Of a stretch of DNA of 64,000 nt, positions 7,860-16,827 are shown in pieces. The stretch comes from an uncultured Agathobacter sp. (GTDB taxonomy: Bacteria; Bacillota; Clostridia; Lachnospirales; Lachnospiraceae), in the NCBI GenBank assembly GCA_934359755.1, contig CAKRLV010000011.1, positions 1-64,000 on the forward strand. The letters run 5' to 3'. How positions within the stretch are numbered: position 1 is the stretch's first letter; every line of letters begins with the position of its first letter. Below the pieces are notes generated by a model, which saw only the letters and a list, made by a program, of their open reading frames with translations, made no database searches and had not been told where the DNA came from. The position numbers were made by a program, and so were the translations under genes.

Positions 7860-7904
7860 AAAAAGACCATCAATCGTCAGATTTTCGTCTAACTCTTGAT
7901 GGTC
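7860..7904 (-). terminator. Terminator of the aminotransferase gene
   Basis: GACCATCAA (7865-7873) with TTGATGGTC (7896-7904). On the minus strand it is followed by TTTTTGT. It separates the aminotransferase transcript from the csoR promoter. Confidence 0.75.
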
Positions 7905-7976
7905 AATATATACGCACTATCTTTTTCGCATAATTATAATTCCTGTACCACTTTTAGCCTGGTAAAAATAAAATGA

Positions 7977-9170
7977 TTATGCATTATATTTACTGTACAA
8001 CTTCTCAAACGCACCGAATGATCTCTTAATCATCTCTGAATCAACGCAATATGATACTCTCACCCAGCCAGGACATCCAAATCCATCCGCTGCAACTATA
8101 AGAAGATCCTCTTCTTTCGCCTTCTCGCAAAAGCTCTGTGAATCATCTTCGAGCGCTTTTACAAACATATAGAATGCGCCATCCGGCTTGAAACATTTGT
8201 AACCGATTTTAGTAAGTCCATCATAAAGCAAATCACGGTTCGCTTTGTACGCCGCAATATCACCAGTCTGTCCAATGCATTTTACCAGCATCTTCTGGAA
8301 GAGACTAGGCGCACATACATATCCAAGCGCACGTCCCGAACCAGCAACAGCCGCATAAAGATTCTTGCTCTCATAAGCCTCATCTGGCACAAGTACCCAG
8401 CCGATTCTTTCACCAGGGAGTGAAAGTGACTTACTGTATGAATAGCAGACAAGAGTGTTGTCGTAGAACTTTGTCACAAAAGGAACCTCAATTCCATCAT
8501 ATGCAATCTCTCTATATGGCTCATCAGCAATTATAAAAATCTGTGTTCCATATTCTTTTTGCTTTTGCTCAAGCAAAGAAGCAAGCCTATTTATCGTATC
8601 TGCGGAGTACACTGCGCCCGAAGGATTGTTTGGAGAATTGATTACGATTCCCTTTGTATGTTTACTGATTCTCGTCTCAAGTGCTCCAAAATCAATCTGG
8701 AAATTCTCTGTATCAGGCGGTACTACCACCGGTTTTGCACCTGCCGATGCAATAAAAACAGAATACTCTGGAAAAAACGGAGCAATCACAATGAACTCAT
8801 CCTCATCACTTGTAGTAAGAGACTTAAAACAAAGTGAAAGCGATGCTGCTGCTCCCATAGTCATATAGAAATTATCTGCATTAAAATTTGTTCCGTGTGT
8901 CTTATTCAGATAATCAGCAACAGCCTGTCTTGTTTCGGCATCTCCCTGCGCTGATGTGTATCCATGAAGTGATACTGAATCAAGTGACCGGGTAAGTTCG
9001 CGTATTGTATCATTTACGATTGCAGGCGCCGGTATGCTTGGATTTCCTATTGAAAAATCATATACATTCTCCGGTCCAACAATTTCTGCACGCTTTTTTC
9101 CATATTCAAACAGCTCTCGAATTGCAGAACGTACACTGCCGAGCTGATACATTTTTTCGTTTACTATCAT
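7977..9170 (-). CDS. Class I/II pyridoxal-phosphate aminotransferase
   Basis: 397 residues of fold-type I aminotransferase, likely acting on aspartate or a related amino acid in the cytoplasm. Visible motifs are the substrate-loop SIGNPSIPAP, NSPNNPSG, the PLP-contacting ADEPYREIAYDG, and the Schiff-base lysine in SYSKSLSLPGERIGW. The C-terminal Arg is in GWVRVSYC. The substrate cannot be read from sequence. It forms a single transcription unit with its own terminator (7860-7904). Start ATG 9170. Confidence 0.9.
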   Translation of the reverse strand: MIVNEKMYQLGSVRSAIRELFEYGKKRAEIVGPENVYDFSIGNPSIPAPAIVNDTIRELTRSLDSVSLHGYTSAQGDAETRQAVADYLNKTHGTNFNADNFYMTMGAAASLSLCFKSLTTSDEDEFIVIAPFFPEYSVFIASAGAKPVVVPPDTENFQIDFGALETRISKHTKGIVINSPNNPSGAVYSADTINRLASLLEQKQKEYGTQIFIIADEPYREIAYDGIEVPFVTKFYDNTLVCYSYSKSLSLPGERIGWVLVPDEAYESKNLYAAVAGSGRALGYVCAPSLFQKMLVKCIGQTGDIAAYKANRDLLYDGLTKIGYKCFKPDGAFYMFVKALEDDSQSFCEKAKEEDLLIVAADGFGCPGWVRVSYCVDSEMIKRSFGAFEKLYSKYNA

Positions 9171-9284
9171 GGCACTTCTCCTCTTTACCTTGTTAAAGAA
9201 TACTATACCACATTTCTACTATTTTTCAATCTATGTTAAATTCCTATTTGGGTTATGGCTCCAATTCTGTTACTGTTCAGACTG

Positions 9285-12056
9285 TTAGGTGTGAATAGCA
9301 GCCCAATTCTCGAACGACTCCCTGTTGTGCCGCTCAATAGTCTCCTTCAATTCCCTCGCCGACATCCTAAGTGCCCCGAGGCTCATCACCGTCTGCTGCT
9401 CAAGTCCGTCATTTGTCGCAACAGTGACCTTATACTTATCACGTATATCGTGCACACGCCTCTCGATAAACGCATCAGCTGTCTCATCCTGCTTTGTAAA
9501 ATACACCTCAATAACAGGCTTATCCCCCGCTTCATATTTCGTATCTTTATTCAGGCTCCTGCTGACTCCGTCATACACTTCTCTTTTGCCTGCGTTTCCC
9601 TTTACCTTATATGCGTCGAAAACAAGCATGATATTGCATCGTTTAAAACCCTGATAGTTTAGAAGTTCGTCCTTAAGTGCTTCTCTTGCAGCATCAATGC
9701 TTGTCCTGGATAATTCATTTAACTCTTCCCATGAAAAAATTATATTGTATCCATCTACTATCAGATATTCTTCCTGCGGTTTTTTTGCCGGGTAAATAGG
9801 ATTTCCCTTTTTATCATGTTTTACTGTCCTTGGTTTACCTGACAGCCCCTCTGGTATTCCCGTCTTTGACTTTGCCCATTTGCGGCGTTCTTCTTCCTCA
9901 AGCTCACCTTTGCTCATCTTGAACTCTCTTGCATACACATCGGCAAGCTCCGCGTCAAGCTCATATGACGACATCTTTGATACGGTTTTCTCCCAGCTTT
10001 TTCTGCTGCTGCCTACCGCAGCTCCCTGTATCGCATTGCCTTCACTGTCATAATAAAGTCCATCTTTTGATGCCAGCCCTGCTTCTTTTAATGCCTCTTT
10101 GGACAAATCACCATGAAAAACATATGGCATATGCATATAGTTTTGCACTTCATCCCAAGGCACTACGAAACCTGCTCCATGCGCGCAGAAAACAGAGCCT
10201 GTAGGATTCCTGAAATCAAGTTCGCTGTCATACCCTCTTTCTTCTATGACTTCCTGCGCATTGTGGCACACATCATATCCTGCAAGTTCAAGAGTCAGAT
10301 GTCCGAGCCCTTTTGTATACGCATTCACTTCTCCCACATAATTCTGCAATGTGGCTACTGGCGCACGTCCCTTTATGGTTGCCATCTCGCGCGTTCCAAC
10401 TGTTCCAAATTCAGGCGCATCCACTTTTGCAGAACGTTGTTCCAAATCAGTAAGCGCACGTCCGACATGCTCCATTGGTATCTCCAGGACAAAAGAATAA
10501 TAAGGTTCAAGCAATACTGATTCTGTCGCTTTTAGTCCCTGTCTGATTGCACGATATGTTGCCTGTCTGAAATCGCCGCCTTCTGTGTGCTTTATATGCG
10601 CGCGCCCTGTCAAAATGGTAAACTTTACATCCGTAAGCGCAGAGCCTGTCAAAACACCCTTGTGTTCTCTTTCTTCTATATGTGTCGCAATAAGTCTCTG
10701 CCAGTTCTTGTCGAGCACATCCTCGCTGCAAGTTGAATCCACAGTTATTCCGCTTCCGGTCTCTCCTGGACTTAAAAGCAGATGAACCTCGGCATAATGG
10801 CGCAATGGTTCAAAATGTCCCACGCCCTCTACTGGCTTTGAAATTGTCTCTTTGTAGACAATACTTCCAGGTCCGAACGTCACAACTACACCAAATCTAT
10901 CCTTTATAAGCCGCACCAGAACTTCCATCTGCACTTCGCCCATAAGCTGCACATGAATCTCGCGAAGTTCCTCTTTCCACACAACATAAAGCTGTGGATC
11001 TTCTTCCTCAAGCTGGCGCATGTTCTTTAGAAATTCTGCTGGATTTACCTCCTTAGGAAGTATCATCTGATAATTTAATACAGGTTCAAGCATTGGCACA
11101 TTTACGCCTTCCATCGCCCCAAGTCCCTGACCTGGGAATGTACTTGTAAGCCCTGTGACAGCCACAACCTCTCCTGCTTTTGCAGTATCTACAGCCTCAA
11201 ACTTTTCACCAGAATATTTTCTTATCTGATCTACTTTTTCAATGACGCGTTCAGACGCACCGCCTGCAAAATACTCCAGCTTTTCACGCACCAAAAGCCG
11301 ACCACCTGTAACCTTCAGGAAGGTAAGTCTTGCCCCTCTGCTATCTCTTCCGATTTTGTATACTCTCGCCGAAAAAGTGGATGGATACTCTCTGTCCTTT
11401 GCGTACTTTTTAATCCCCGTTATGAACTCATCCACACCAAGTAATTTAAGCGCAGATCCAAAGTAACACGGAAATACCTCTCTTGCACAGACAGCATCCC
11501 TTATACTTGAATCACTTATTTCTCCAGCATCCATAAACTCTTCAAGCATTCTCTCATTGCACATGGCAAGTTCATCATAGAATGCTTCACCGGTTTCGCC
11601 GAAATCCATACATCCGTCCGAAAGCTCTGCCTTTAATTCTGCACAGATTTTTCCACTGTCTGTTCCGTCCATATCCATTTTATTTACAAACAAAAAAACA
11701 GGCACATTGTAATGCTTAAGAAGCCTCCAAAGTGTTCTGGTATGCCCCTGCACACCATCTGTACCACTTATCACAAGCACTGCGTAATCAAGCACCTGAA
11801 GTGTTCTCTCCATCTCTGCCGAGAAATCCACATGTCCAGGTGTATCAAGCAGTACAGCCTCCCAGTCATCTTCCACAATACGTGCCTGTTTTGAAAATAT
11901 CGTAATGCCCCTCTCTCTTTCCTGAGCATCATTATCAAGATAGGCATCCTGGTGATCCACCCTGCCTAAATTTCTTATCTGTCCTGTTTTATATAACATC
12001 GCCTCCGAAAGCGTTGTCTTTCCTGCATCTACATGAGCCAGTATTCCTATTACCAA
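9285..12056 (-). CDS. Ribosomal-protection-type translational GTPase fused to a C-terminal NYN ribonuclease domain
   Basis: 923 residues. Residues 1 to about 650 follow the TetM/TetO layout of EF-G-like GTPases: P-loop AHVDAGKTT (7-15), RGITIFSKQ switch, DTPGHVDF, NKMD, then domains III-V (LLEPYYSFVLEIP). About residues 760-923 are a NYN/PIN-like domain (YLIVDGYNIIFSW, MLVFDAYK, DETADAFIE, VATNDGLEQ) close to YacP/Rae1, an A-site mRNA endonuclease in Bacillus. The tip loop of domain IV (KHTEGGDFRQ) lacks the Tet YSPVST-like motif, so tetracycline resistance is doubtful. TTG start with GGAGGAG 9 nt upstream; its first 7 nt overlap the acyltransferase end, so translation is probably coupled. 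Confidence 0.85.
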   Translation of the reverse strand: MVIGILAHVDAGKTTLSEAMLYKTGQIRNLGRVDHQDAYLDNDAQERERGITIFSKQARIVEDDWEAVLLDTPGHVDFSAEMERTLQVLDYAVLVISGTDGVQGHTRTLWRLLKHYNVPVFLFVNKMDMDGTDSGKICAELKAELSDGCMDFGETGEAFYDELAMCNERMLEEFMDAGEISDSSIRDAVCAREVFPCYFGSALKLLGVDEFITGIKKYAKDREYPSTFSARVYKIGRDSRGARLTFLKVTGGRLLVREKLEYFAGGASERVIEKVDQIRKYSGEKFEAVDTAKAGEVVAVTGLTSTFPGQGLGAMEGVNVPMLEPVLNYQMILPKEVNPAEFLKNMRQLEEEDPQLYVVWKEELREIHVQLMGEVQMEVLVRLIKDRFGVVVTFGPGSIVYKETISKPVEGVGHFEPLRHYAEVHLLLSPGETGSGITVDSTCSEDVLDKNWQRLIATHIEEREHKGVLTGSALTDVKFTILTGRAHIKHTEGGDFRQATYRAIRQGLKATESVLLEPYYSFVLEIPMEHVGRALTDLEQRSAKVDAPEFGTVGTREMATIKGRAPVATLQNYVGEVNAYTKGLGHLTLELAGYDVCHNAQEVIEERGYDSELDFRNPTGSVFCAHGAGFVVPWDEVQNYMHMPYVFHGDLSKEALKEAGLASKDGLYYDSEGNAIQGAAVGSSRKSWEKTVSKMSSYELDAELADVYAREFKMSKGELEEEERRKWAKSKTGIPEGLSGKPRTVKHDKKGNPIYPAKKPQEEYLIVDGYNIIFSWEELNELSRTSIDAAREALKDELLNYQGFKRCNIMLVFDAYKVKGNAGKREVYDGVSRSLNKDTKYEAGDKPVIEVYFTKQDETADAFIERRVHDIRDKYKVTVATNDGLEQQTVMSLGALRMSARELKETIERHNRESFENWAAIHT

Positions 12057-13045
12057 CTTATTCTCCTCCGCAAAGTCATACGCCTTGCAAAAGCAGAATC
12101 CATTTCATAAAATAAAAGACCTATCCCCAGCGTAATGACAAGATTATACGGCACAGCTACATACCATGCCTTTTCCATTATACGTCCTCCAAGTTCAAAA
12201 TGATAATACACCATCTGAATCAGAAAAATATGATACGACGCCTTTCCGATCATACTTAGCATATTTCCAACAAATCCTGCTATGTGACAGTGATAAAATG
12301 CCCGAAACAAAAGCACCACTATCGGAAAAATATAAAAAGCAATCGGCATAGCTGTAGGTTTCCAGAAATCAAACAATGTCGTGTCCACATCCCGTCCAAG
12401 TATAAATACTATGTAACTCAGCCCAATAAGCAGCATCGCAATTATTTCATGCTTTTTCAGACGTCTCTCAGGATGAAGATACAAATAACAGCCAAACGCG
12501 ATCAAGAGCAGATATCTGCCTATGCAAAGTCTGTAATAGTACTTATCCATCTCAAAAATAACAACCGCAATCTCATAAATAAGATTAACGCAACCTGTTA
12601 ATATAATACCCCATTTTGCGCTTTTTTCCACCAGTTTAAATATGATTGGAAATATAACAAGCAGCTGTACCATAAGAGGTACATAATAGCTTCCTGGTCC
12701 ATATGCACCAAGGAAAAATATTCTAAAAGGATTAATGTCCTTATCTTCTATTGCAAGCAGCAAAATCTCCACGAGACATATTCCTGTGAAAGGAACAAGA
12801 AATCTCTCCAGCTTTGGAGCGATTACTCTTGGACTATACATCTGATGCATAGAACCATCCGTCTTTTTCCTGTTGGACATTGCGAAATTATAGCCGCTAA
12901 TAATCATAAAAACCGGCACTGCCATATTTATAAACATTGTAAAAATATATGACTCTTTGCTCTCCCAGTCATAATGCGTTATCACTACCAGAATCACGCA
13001 TATTGCCTTTAAATAATCTAAAAAATCAATACGACTCTTCTTCAT
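12050..13045 (-). CDS. Acyltransferase-3 family membrane protein
   Basis: 331 residues with about ten hydrophobic helices, the multi-pass layout of acyltransferase 3 (O-acetylation of surface glycans or peptidoglycan). The N-terminal RIDFLDYLKAICVILVVITHY contains the family's essential His at the end of helix 1; YNFAMSNRKK and FLVPF follow. It overlaps the next gene by 7 nt (TTGGTAA). The functional tie to the GTPase downstream is unclear and may be positional only. The acceptor is unknown. Confidence 0.85.
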   Translation of the reverse strand: MKKSRIDFLDYLKAICVILVVITHYDWESKESYIFTMFINMAVPVFMIISGYNFAMSNRKKTDGSMHQMYSPRVIAPKLERFLVPFTGICLVEILLLAIEDKDINPFRIFFLGAYGPGSYYVPLMVQLLVIFPIIFKLVEKSAKWGIILTGCVNLIYEIAVVIFEMDKYYYRLCIGRYLLLIAFGCYLYLHPERRLKKHEIIAMLLIGLSYIVFILGRDVDTTLFDFWKPTAMPIAFYIFPIVVLLFRAFYHCHIAGFVGNMLSMIGKASYHIFLIQMVYYHFELGGRIMEKAWYVAVPYNLVITLGIGLLFYEMDSAFARRMTLRRRISW

Positions 13046-13133
13046 TTTTTAACCTCGAAAACAATATTTGTATCACATATTACTCTCTTTTTGATATTTT
13101 TTCAATTGCTCTTTTAAAAAATGAAGTATTATT

Positions 13134-13178
13134 TTATAATATGATTAAAATGTCAAAAATTATCATCGATGCATGCTT
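13134..13178 (+). repeat. Leader shared with the LacI-type gene (TATAATATGATTAA ... CGATGCATGC)
   Basis: TTATAATATGATTAA, then TATCATCGATGCATGC about 15 nt later, recurs almost exactly before the LacI regulator at 29034-29080. The TATAAT is a plausible -10. Here the block ends in GCATGC-TT-GCATGC, a tight dyad. Confidence 0.5.
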
Positions 13179-13209
13179 GCATGCTATTCGAAAATAAGGG
13201 GTATATTTC

Positions 13210-14514
13210 ATGAATAAAAAAGAAGTACTTGAACTAAAAAGACGATTCAAAAAAGATGCCGCCACTTTTACGCAGTTAGTCGGCTGCTATGTGGACTGCA
13301 ACCACAACAAAGTCTGCAAATTCGGTGGTAAATTTCTCACACTTGAAGAGGATGAATATTACAAATATCTTGAGATTGCCAACAAAGTACTCTCAGGAAC
13401 ACTCGGCAACAATCTTTTAAATCTCGACTTTCCAAGGGAGGAAGAAGAAGTCGGAGGACGCCAGCAGATTCTTATGGCTCTTCGCGATTCTAAGCTCGAG
13501 GATGAGACTCTTCTCGACACTTACTATGACCTTGTAATTGATACATATGATGAAGCCGGAAATTATCTTATTCTCCTTTATCTCGACAGCTACGATGTCA
13601 TGACAAGGACCAGGGACAATATAAATGTCGATGAATCAGAAGAGGTATACACCTACCTGCTTGCAGCCATCTGTCCTGTTTCGCTTTCAAAGCCAGGTCT
13701 TGGCTACCTCGAGAGTGAACAGCGAATCGGACCCAGAGTAAGAGACTGGGTAGTTGGTGCACCAGATACAGGTTTCCTTTTTCCTGCTTTCAACGACAGA
13801 AGTACCGATATACACTCTACACTTTTCTACACCAAGAATACCAAAGAGCCACACTCAGAATTCATGGCAAATGGACTTGGCTGTGGTGTCGAGCGTACAG
13901 CTACCGAACAGAAAATGGCATTCCATTCCATCGTCCGCAACGTTCTCGGTGCTGAGGATGAATCTACAGAAGATATCCTGCTTGACATCCAGCAGAATTT
14001 AAGTGAAGCCGTAGATGATTTTGTTGAGACGCATGATGATGATGCGGTCTTTATCCTCGATAAGGATACTATAAATAAAGTCCTTACAGACAGTAATGTA
14101 TCTGAGGAAAAAGCAAATAGAATCGAAAAAGGTGTGGATGAAGCATTCGGTGACAAGTTGCCTGCTGCCGAGAATGTAATCGACCAGAAAGCACTTATTG
14201 CCAATGAAATGCGTGTCGAGAAGCTTGCACTTGAAGATCAGGTTGGAACACTCACATTGCAGCTCAATGAGAAGAATACTGAACTTGAAGAAAAAAATAC
14301 ACAGCTTGAGGAGAGAACTTCACAGCTCCTTGAAAAACAGGAAGAAATTGACAATTATGTTGCTGAGACAAAGACTTATGATGTTGTTCTCCGCGTCAAG
14401 CCTGAGAAGGCTTCACAGATTACTTCACAGATTATAAATGGTGAGAAGTGCCTGATTATACCAATGAAGGATGACGAGCATGCTACAATCAATGGAGTTA
14501 ATACTACTGTATAA
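13210..14514 (+). CDS. DUF4317 family protein
   Basis: 434 residues, a Clostridia-restricted family of unknown function. Conserved stretches recognised include VGCYVDCNHNKV, FPREEEEVGGRQQILMALRDS and AICPVSLSKPGLGYL. An acidic middle (260-330) precedes a coiled coil at about 335-385 (LTLQLNEKNTELEEKNTQLEERTSQLLEKQEEI). It is soluble, with no signal peptide. AAGGGG precedes the ATG by about 9 nt. It is monocistronic, with its own leader and terminator, and convergent with map. Confidence 0.75.
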   Translation: MNKKEVLELKRRFKKDAATFTQLVGCYVDCNHNKVCKFGGKFLTLEEDEYYKYLEIANKVLSGTLGNNLLNLDFPREEEEVGGRQQILMALRDSKLEDETLLDTYYDLVIDTYDEAGNYLILLYLDSYDVMTRTRDNINVDESEEVYTYLLAAICPVSLSKPGLGYLESEQRIGPRVRDWVVGAPDTGFLFPAFNDRSTDIHSTLFYTKNTKEPHSEFMANGLGCGVERTATEQKMAFHSIVRNVLGAEDESTEDILLDIQQNLSEAVDDFVETHDDDAVFILDKDTINKVLTDSNVSEEKANRIEKGVDEAFGDKLPAAENVIDQKALIANEMRVEKLALEDQVGTLTLQLNEKNTELEEKNTQLEERTSQLLEKQEEIDNYVAETKTYDVVLRVKPEKASQITSQIINGEKCLIIPMKDDEHATINGVNTTV

Positions 14515-14527
14515 TCTACATCATTAT

Positions 14528-14567
14528 AGAGTCGTCGCATTAGATTCTAGTGCGATGGCTCTTTTTT
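14528..14567 (+). terminator. Terminator of the DUF4317 gene
   Basis: AGAGTCGTCGCATTAG pairs with CTAGTGCGATGGCTCT (14528-14562), followed by TTTTTT. The 5' arm is nearly identical to that of the map terminator 100 bp away. Confidence 0.8.
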
Positions 14568-14626
14568 ATTGCAGACACTGTATTTTATCTATAAATGCTA
14601 ATTCCTAGTACATATCAATCCCACAA

Positions 14627-14670
14627 AAAGAGTCGTCGCATTATACATAATAATGCAACGACTCTTTATT
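14627..14670 (-). terminator. Terminator of map, bidirectional
   Basis: AAAGAGTCGTCGCATTAT pairs with ATAATGCAACGACTCTTT (about 14628-14667). On the minus strand T-rich sequence follows. It sits 10 bp after the map stop. Confidence 0.75.
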
Positions 14671-14677
14671 AATTATA

Positions 14678-15553
14678 TTACCAGCACAGTACCTCGTATC
14701 CATCATTGGTCACAAGCACCTGAATCTCCCATTGAGCAGAAGGTAGTCCATCATCAGTGTAAATCTCCCATCCATTGTCCTCATCAGTGAAGATATCAGG
14801 CTTACCCATATTTACCATCGGCTCGATTGTAAATACAAGCCCCGGTGCCATAACCATGTCTGTTCCACGCTTTGTATTGTAACCAACCCATGGTTCCTCA
14901 TGGAATTCAAGTCCGATTCCATGTCCACCAATTTCACGGACAACTGTATATCCATTTGCAAAAGCATGGTCATGTACTGCCTGCCCCATATCACCTAAAA
15001 AGCCCCAAGGCTTAACCTCTTTAAGTCCAAGCTCTACACATTCCTTTGTGACCTGAACAAGTTTCTTCTTCTCTGGACTTACATTGCCTATGCAGAACAT
15101 TCTTGATGAATCAGAGAAATATCCATTCAAGATCGTAGAACAATCTACATTTACAATATCTCCATCTGTAAGAATCACTTTCTCAGATGGGAATCCATGA
15201 CACACCTGATTGTTTACAGATGTACATACACTGTATGGATAACCCTCATAATTAAGTGGTGCCGGGATTCCTCCCATGCTTGTTGTCATGTCATATACTA
15301 TCTTGTCTATCTCTGCGGTAGACATTCCCTCATGTACATGTTCCTGCAAATAATCAAGAACTGCAATGTTAATCTTCGCGCTCTCCTTTATTCCCGCAAT
15401 CTGCTCTGGTGTCTTGATAAGACTTCTTGGCGGCACCTTATGATGCTCTGATGCTAGCTTTTCGATTTTGTCATCAAATGCTGCATGACATGTCTTATAT
15501 TTTCTTCCACTTCCGCACCAGCACGGATCATTTCTTCCAATTTTAACTGACAT
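14678..15553 (-). CDS. map: Methionine aminopeptidase with N-terminal SEC-C zinc motif
   Basis: Removes the initiator methionine from nascent proteins. 291 residues: a SEC-C metal-binding motif (NDPCWCGSGRKYKTCH, 8-23), then a type I pita-bread MetAP. Metal ligands are the Asp in NVDCS, the Asp in YFSDSSR, His in EIGGHGIG, Glu in FTIEPM and Glu in AQWEIQV. The SEC-C extension is common in Clostridia and may dock on the ribosome. The conserved element at 15591-15646 lies directly upstream. Confidence 0.95.
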   Translation of the reverse strand: MSVKIGRNDPCWCGSGRKYKTCHAAFDDKIEKLASEHHKVPPRSLIKTPEQIAGIKESAKINIAVLDYLQEHVHEGMSTAEIDKIVYDMTTSMGGIPAPLNYEGYPYSVCTSVNNQVCHGFPSEKVILTDGDIVNVDCSTILNGYFSDSSRMFCIGNVSPEKKKLVQVTKECVELGLKEVKPWGFLGDMGQAVHDHAFANGYTVVREIGGHGIGLEFHEEPWVGYNTKRGTDMVMAPGLVFTIEPMVNMGKPDIFTDEDNGWEIYTDDGLPSAQWEIQVLVTNDGYEVLCW

Positions 15554-15590
15554 ACTATATACCTAACCGCTTTCTTATTATTACATTATA

Positions 15591-15646
15591 TAATATGAGG
15601 GTCAAAAGGTATTTGGCCTCTCATGTGTGATTAATCAGATTACTAA
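15591..15646 (-). repeat. Conserved 5' element, copy A (upstream of map)
   Basis: Read on the minus strand: TAATCTGATTAATCACA, then a hairpin formed by ATGAG(A)GGCCAAA and TTTGACCCTCAT around the loop. TGATTAATCA (15628-15637) is a perfect palindrome. The same layout occurs at 29092-29148 and 53457-53512, each time just upstream of a gene in the same orientation. Here it also supplies the stop codon of the preceding gene. Confidence 0.75.
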
Positions 15647-16314
15647 TGAAGGCTCACCTTTCCAAACCTTACGTTCTTCCAAAGTCTTTCATTTATCTTA
15701 TATGAGTTCTTCTTCAATAACTTCTTATATGAATCTCCGTCGAAATTATAAGCATCCACCGACACTCCATTCATCTGTGCATATATCTCCTGATACTTCT
15801 GCGCGAGAGCAATCTTCATGATTGTGTCATTATACACACTCTGCTTGACATTTAACTTATCCGTCTGCCCAAAATCCTCCATATCGCTTTCAAAGTCGGC
15901 CTGGGTATTCTTTGCATAATTTATCTCATCTTCTGTAAGCTCAGTATTCTCCTTCACTGCCATCTGGTAAAAAATCTCATCGTGTATCGCCATCTGCATT
16001 GCACTGTCTCTGGCTGTGATTCGTATGAACTGGCCATCTAAATGAAGATTCCAGTATTTATTCGTATTCGACGGATTATAAACCAGTGCATCCTGCTCAA
16101 CTTTCTGCTCTTCATAAACTACATAAAATGCTAAATCTTCAAACGTAAGCTTAGTATCATTTACTGTAACCGCAGTGTTCTTTAGATGCTCATTGTAATC
16201 AATTCCACCTGCAAGAGAATACTTTCTGTATGATGTGTAGCCAAGAATTATAACTAAAATCCCAAGTATAATGGTGAGTATATATTTCTTCGGATGTCTT
16301 CTTTCTACTGACAA
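15643..16314 (-). CDS. Membrane-anchored protein of unknown function
   Basis: 223 residues. A short basic N-terminus and one transmembrane helix (YILTIILGILVIILGYTSY, 11-29) are followed by an extracytoplasmic helical domain rich in Glu, Asp and Asn (FEDLAFYVVYEEQKVEQDALVY, MQMAIHDEIFYQMAVKENTELTEDEI). The helical part resembles the N-terminal chaperone region of SurA/PrsA-type proteins, but no PPIase domain is present. TTG is the only plausible start; it overlaps the yqeY end by 10 nt. The stop lies inside the repeat element at 15591-15646, so its tail may have been altered by that element. Confidence 0.6.
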   Translation of the reverse strand: MSVERRHPKKYILTIILGILVIILGYTSYRKYSLAGGIDYNEHLKNTAVTVNDTKLTFEDLAFYVVYEEQKVEQDALVYNPSNTNKYWNLHLDGQFIRITARDSAMQMAIHDEIFYQMAVKENTELTEDEINYAKNTQADFESDMEDFGQTDKLNVKQSVYNDTIMKIALAQKYQEIYAQMNGVSVDAYNFDGDSYKKLLKKNSYKINERLWKNVRFGKVSLH

Positions 16315-16742
16315 AGCTTTGCAACCACCTGATTAATTACTTTTCCATCAGCCTTTCCTTTTAATTCCGGCATAACATTCTTCATAATCTGACCTTTGTT
16401 CTTTGTCGCAATGACATCCGCAAATTTCTCTGTAAGTACAGCCTCAACCTCTTCTGCTGACATCATGGCTGGTGCATACTCTTCAAATACAGTATAACGT
16501 GCCTTATATTCTTCAAGTAAATCAGTTCTTGATTCTGGACAGCTGTCAATCTGCTCCTTTACTGTCTTCATCTCTTTCATGATTACCCTGTTTACAAGTT
16601 CCTCTGGAATGTCATCCCTGCATCCCTCATCAATAGCTACTTTTTTAACAGCTGATACCAGAGTAGAAATCGCATCCTTTCTAGCCTTATCTCTTGCCTT
16701 CATTGCGGCAATCATATCCTTCTGTAATTGTTCCATCTGCAT
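16305..16742 (-). CDS. yqeY: GatB/YqeY domain protein
   Basis: 145 residues, cytosolic, all-helical. The family resembles the tRNA-binding tail of GatB, but the free-standing protein's function is not established. The family pattern is visible: MIAAMKARDKARKDAISTLVSAVKK at the N-terminus and KNKGQIMKNVMPELKGKADGKVINQVVAKL at the end. GGAGGA lies 8 nt before the ATG. The next gene starts within its last codons. Confidence 0.88.
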   Translation of the reverse strand: MQMEQLQKDMIAAMKARDKARKDAISTLVSAVKKVAIDEGCRDDIPEELVNRVIMKEMKTVKEQIDSCPESRTDLLEEYKARYTVFEEYAPAMMSAEEVEAVLTEKFADVIATKNKGQIMKNVMPELKGKADGKVINQVVAKLCQ

Positions 16743-16786
16743 TAGTCTGTTCCTCCTTAATTAAATACAAGAATTAAATACAAGAA

Positions 16787-16808
16787 CGCTCCGCGTTGCC
16801 GCTGAGCG
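16787..16808 (-). terminator. Weak hairpin after the NlpC/P60 gene
   Basis: CGCTC (16787-16791) and GAGCG (16804-16808) around a GC-rich loop. On the minus strand TTCTTGTATTT follows. A direct repeat AATTAAATACAAG lies beside it. It is modest as a terminator. Confidence 0.4.
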
Positions 16809-16827
16809 CCCTGTTATATACATATTA

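Noticed and set aside
9285..12056. Straight call of a tetracycline resistance gene
   Set aside because: The domain IV tip differs from Tet(M/O), and the C-terminal nuclease domain is foreign to Tet proteins, so the resistance label is not supported by sequence.
12050..13045. Functional operon linking acyltransferase and the GTPase-nuclease
   Set aside because: The 7-nt overlap supports translational coupling, but no shared pathway can be named. Kept as a positional note only.
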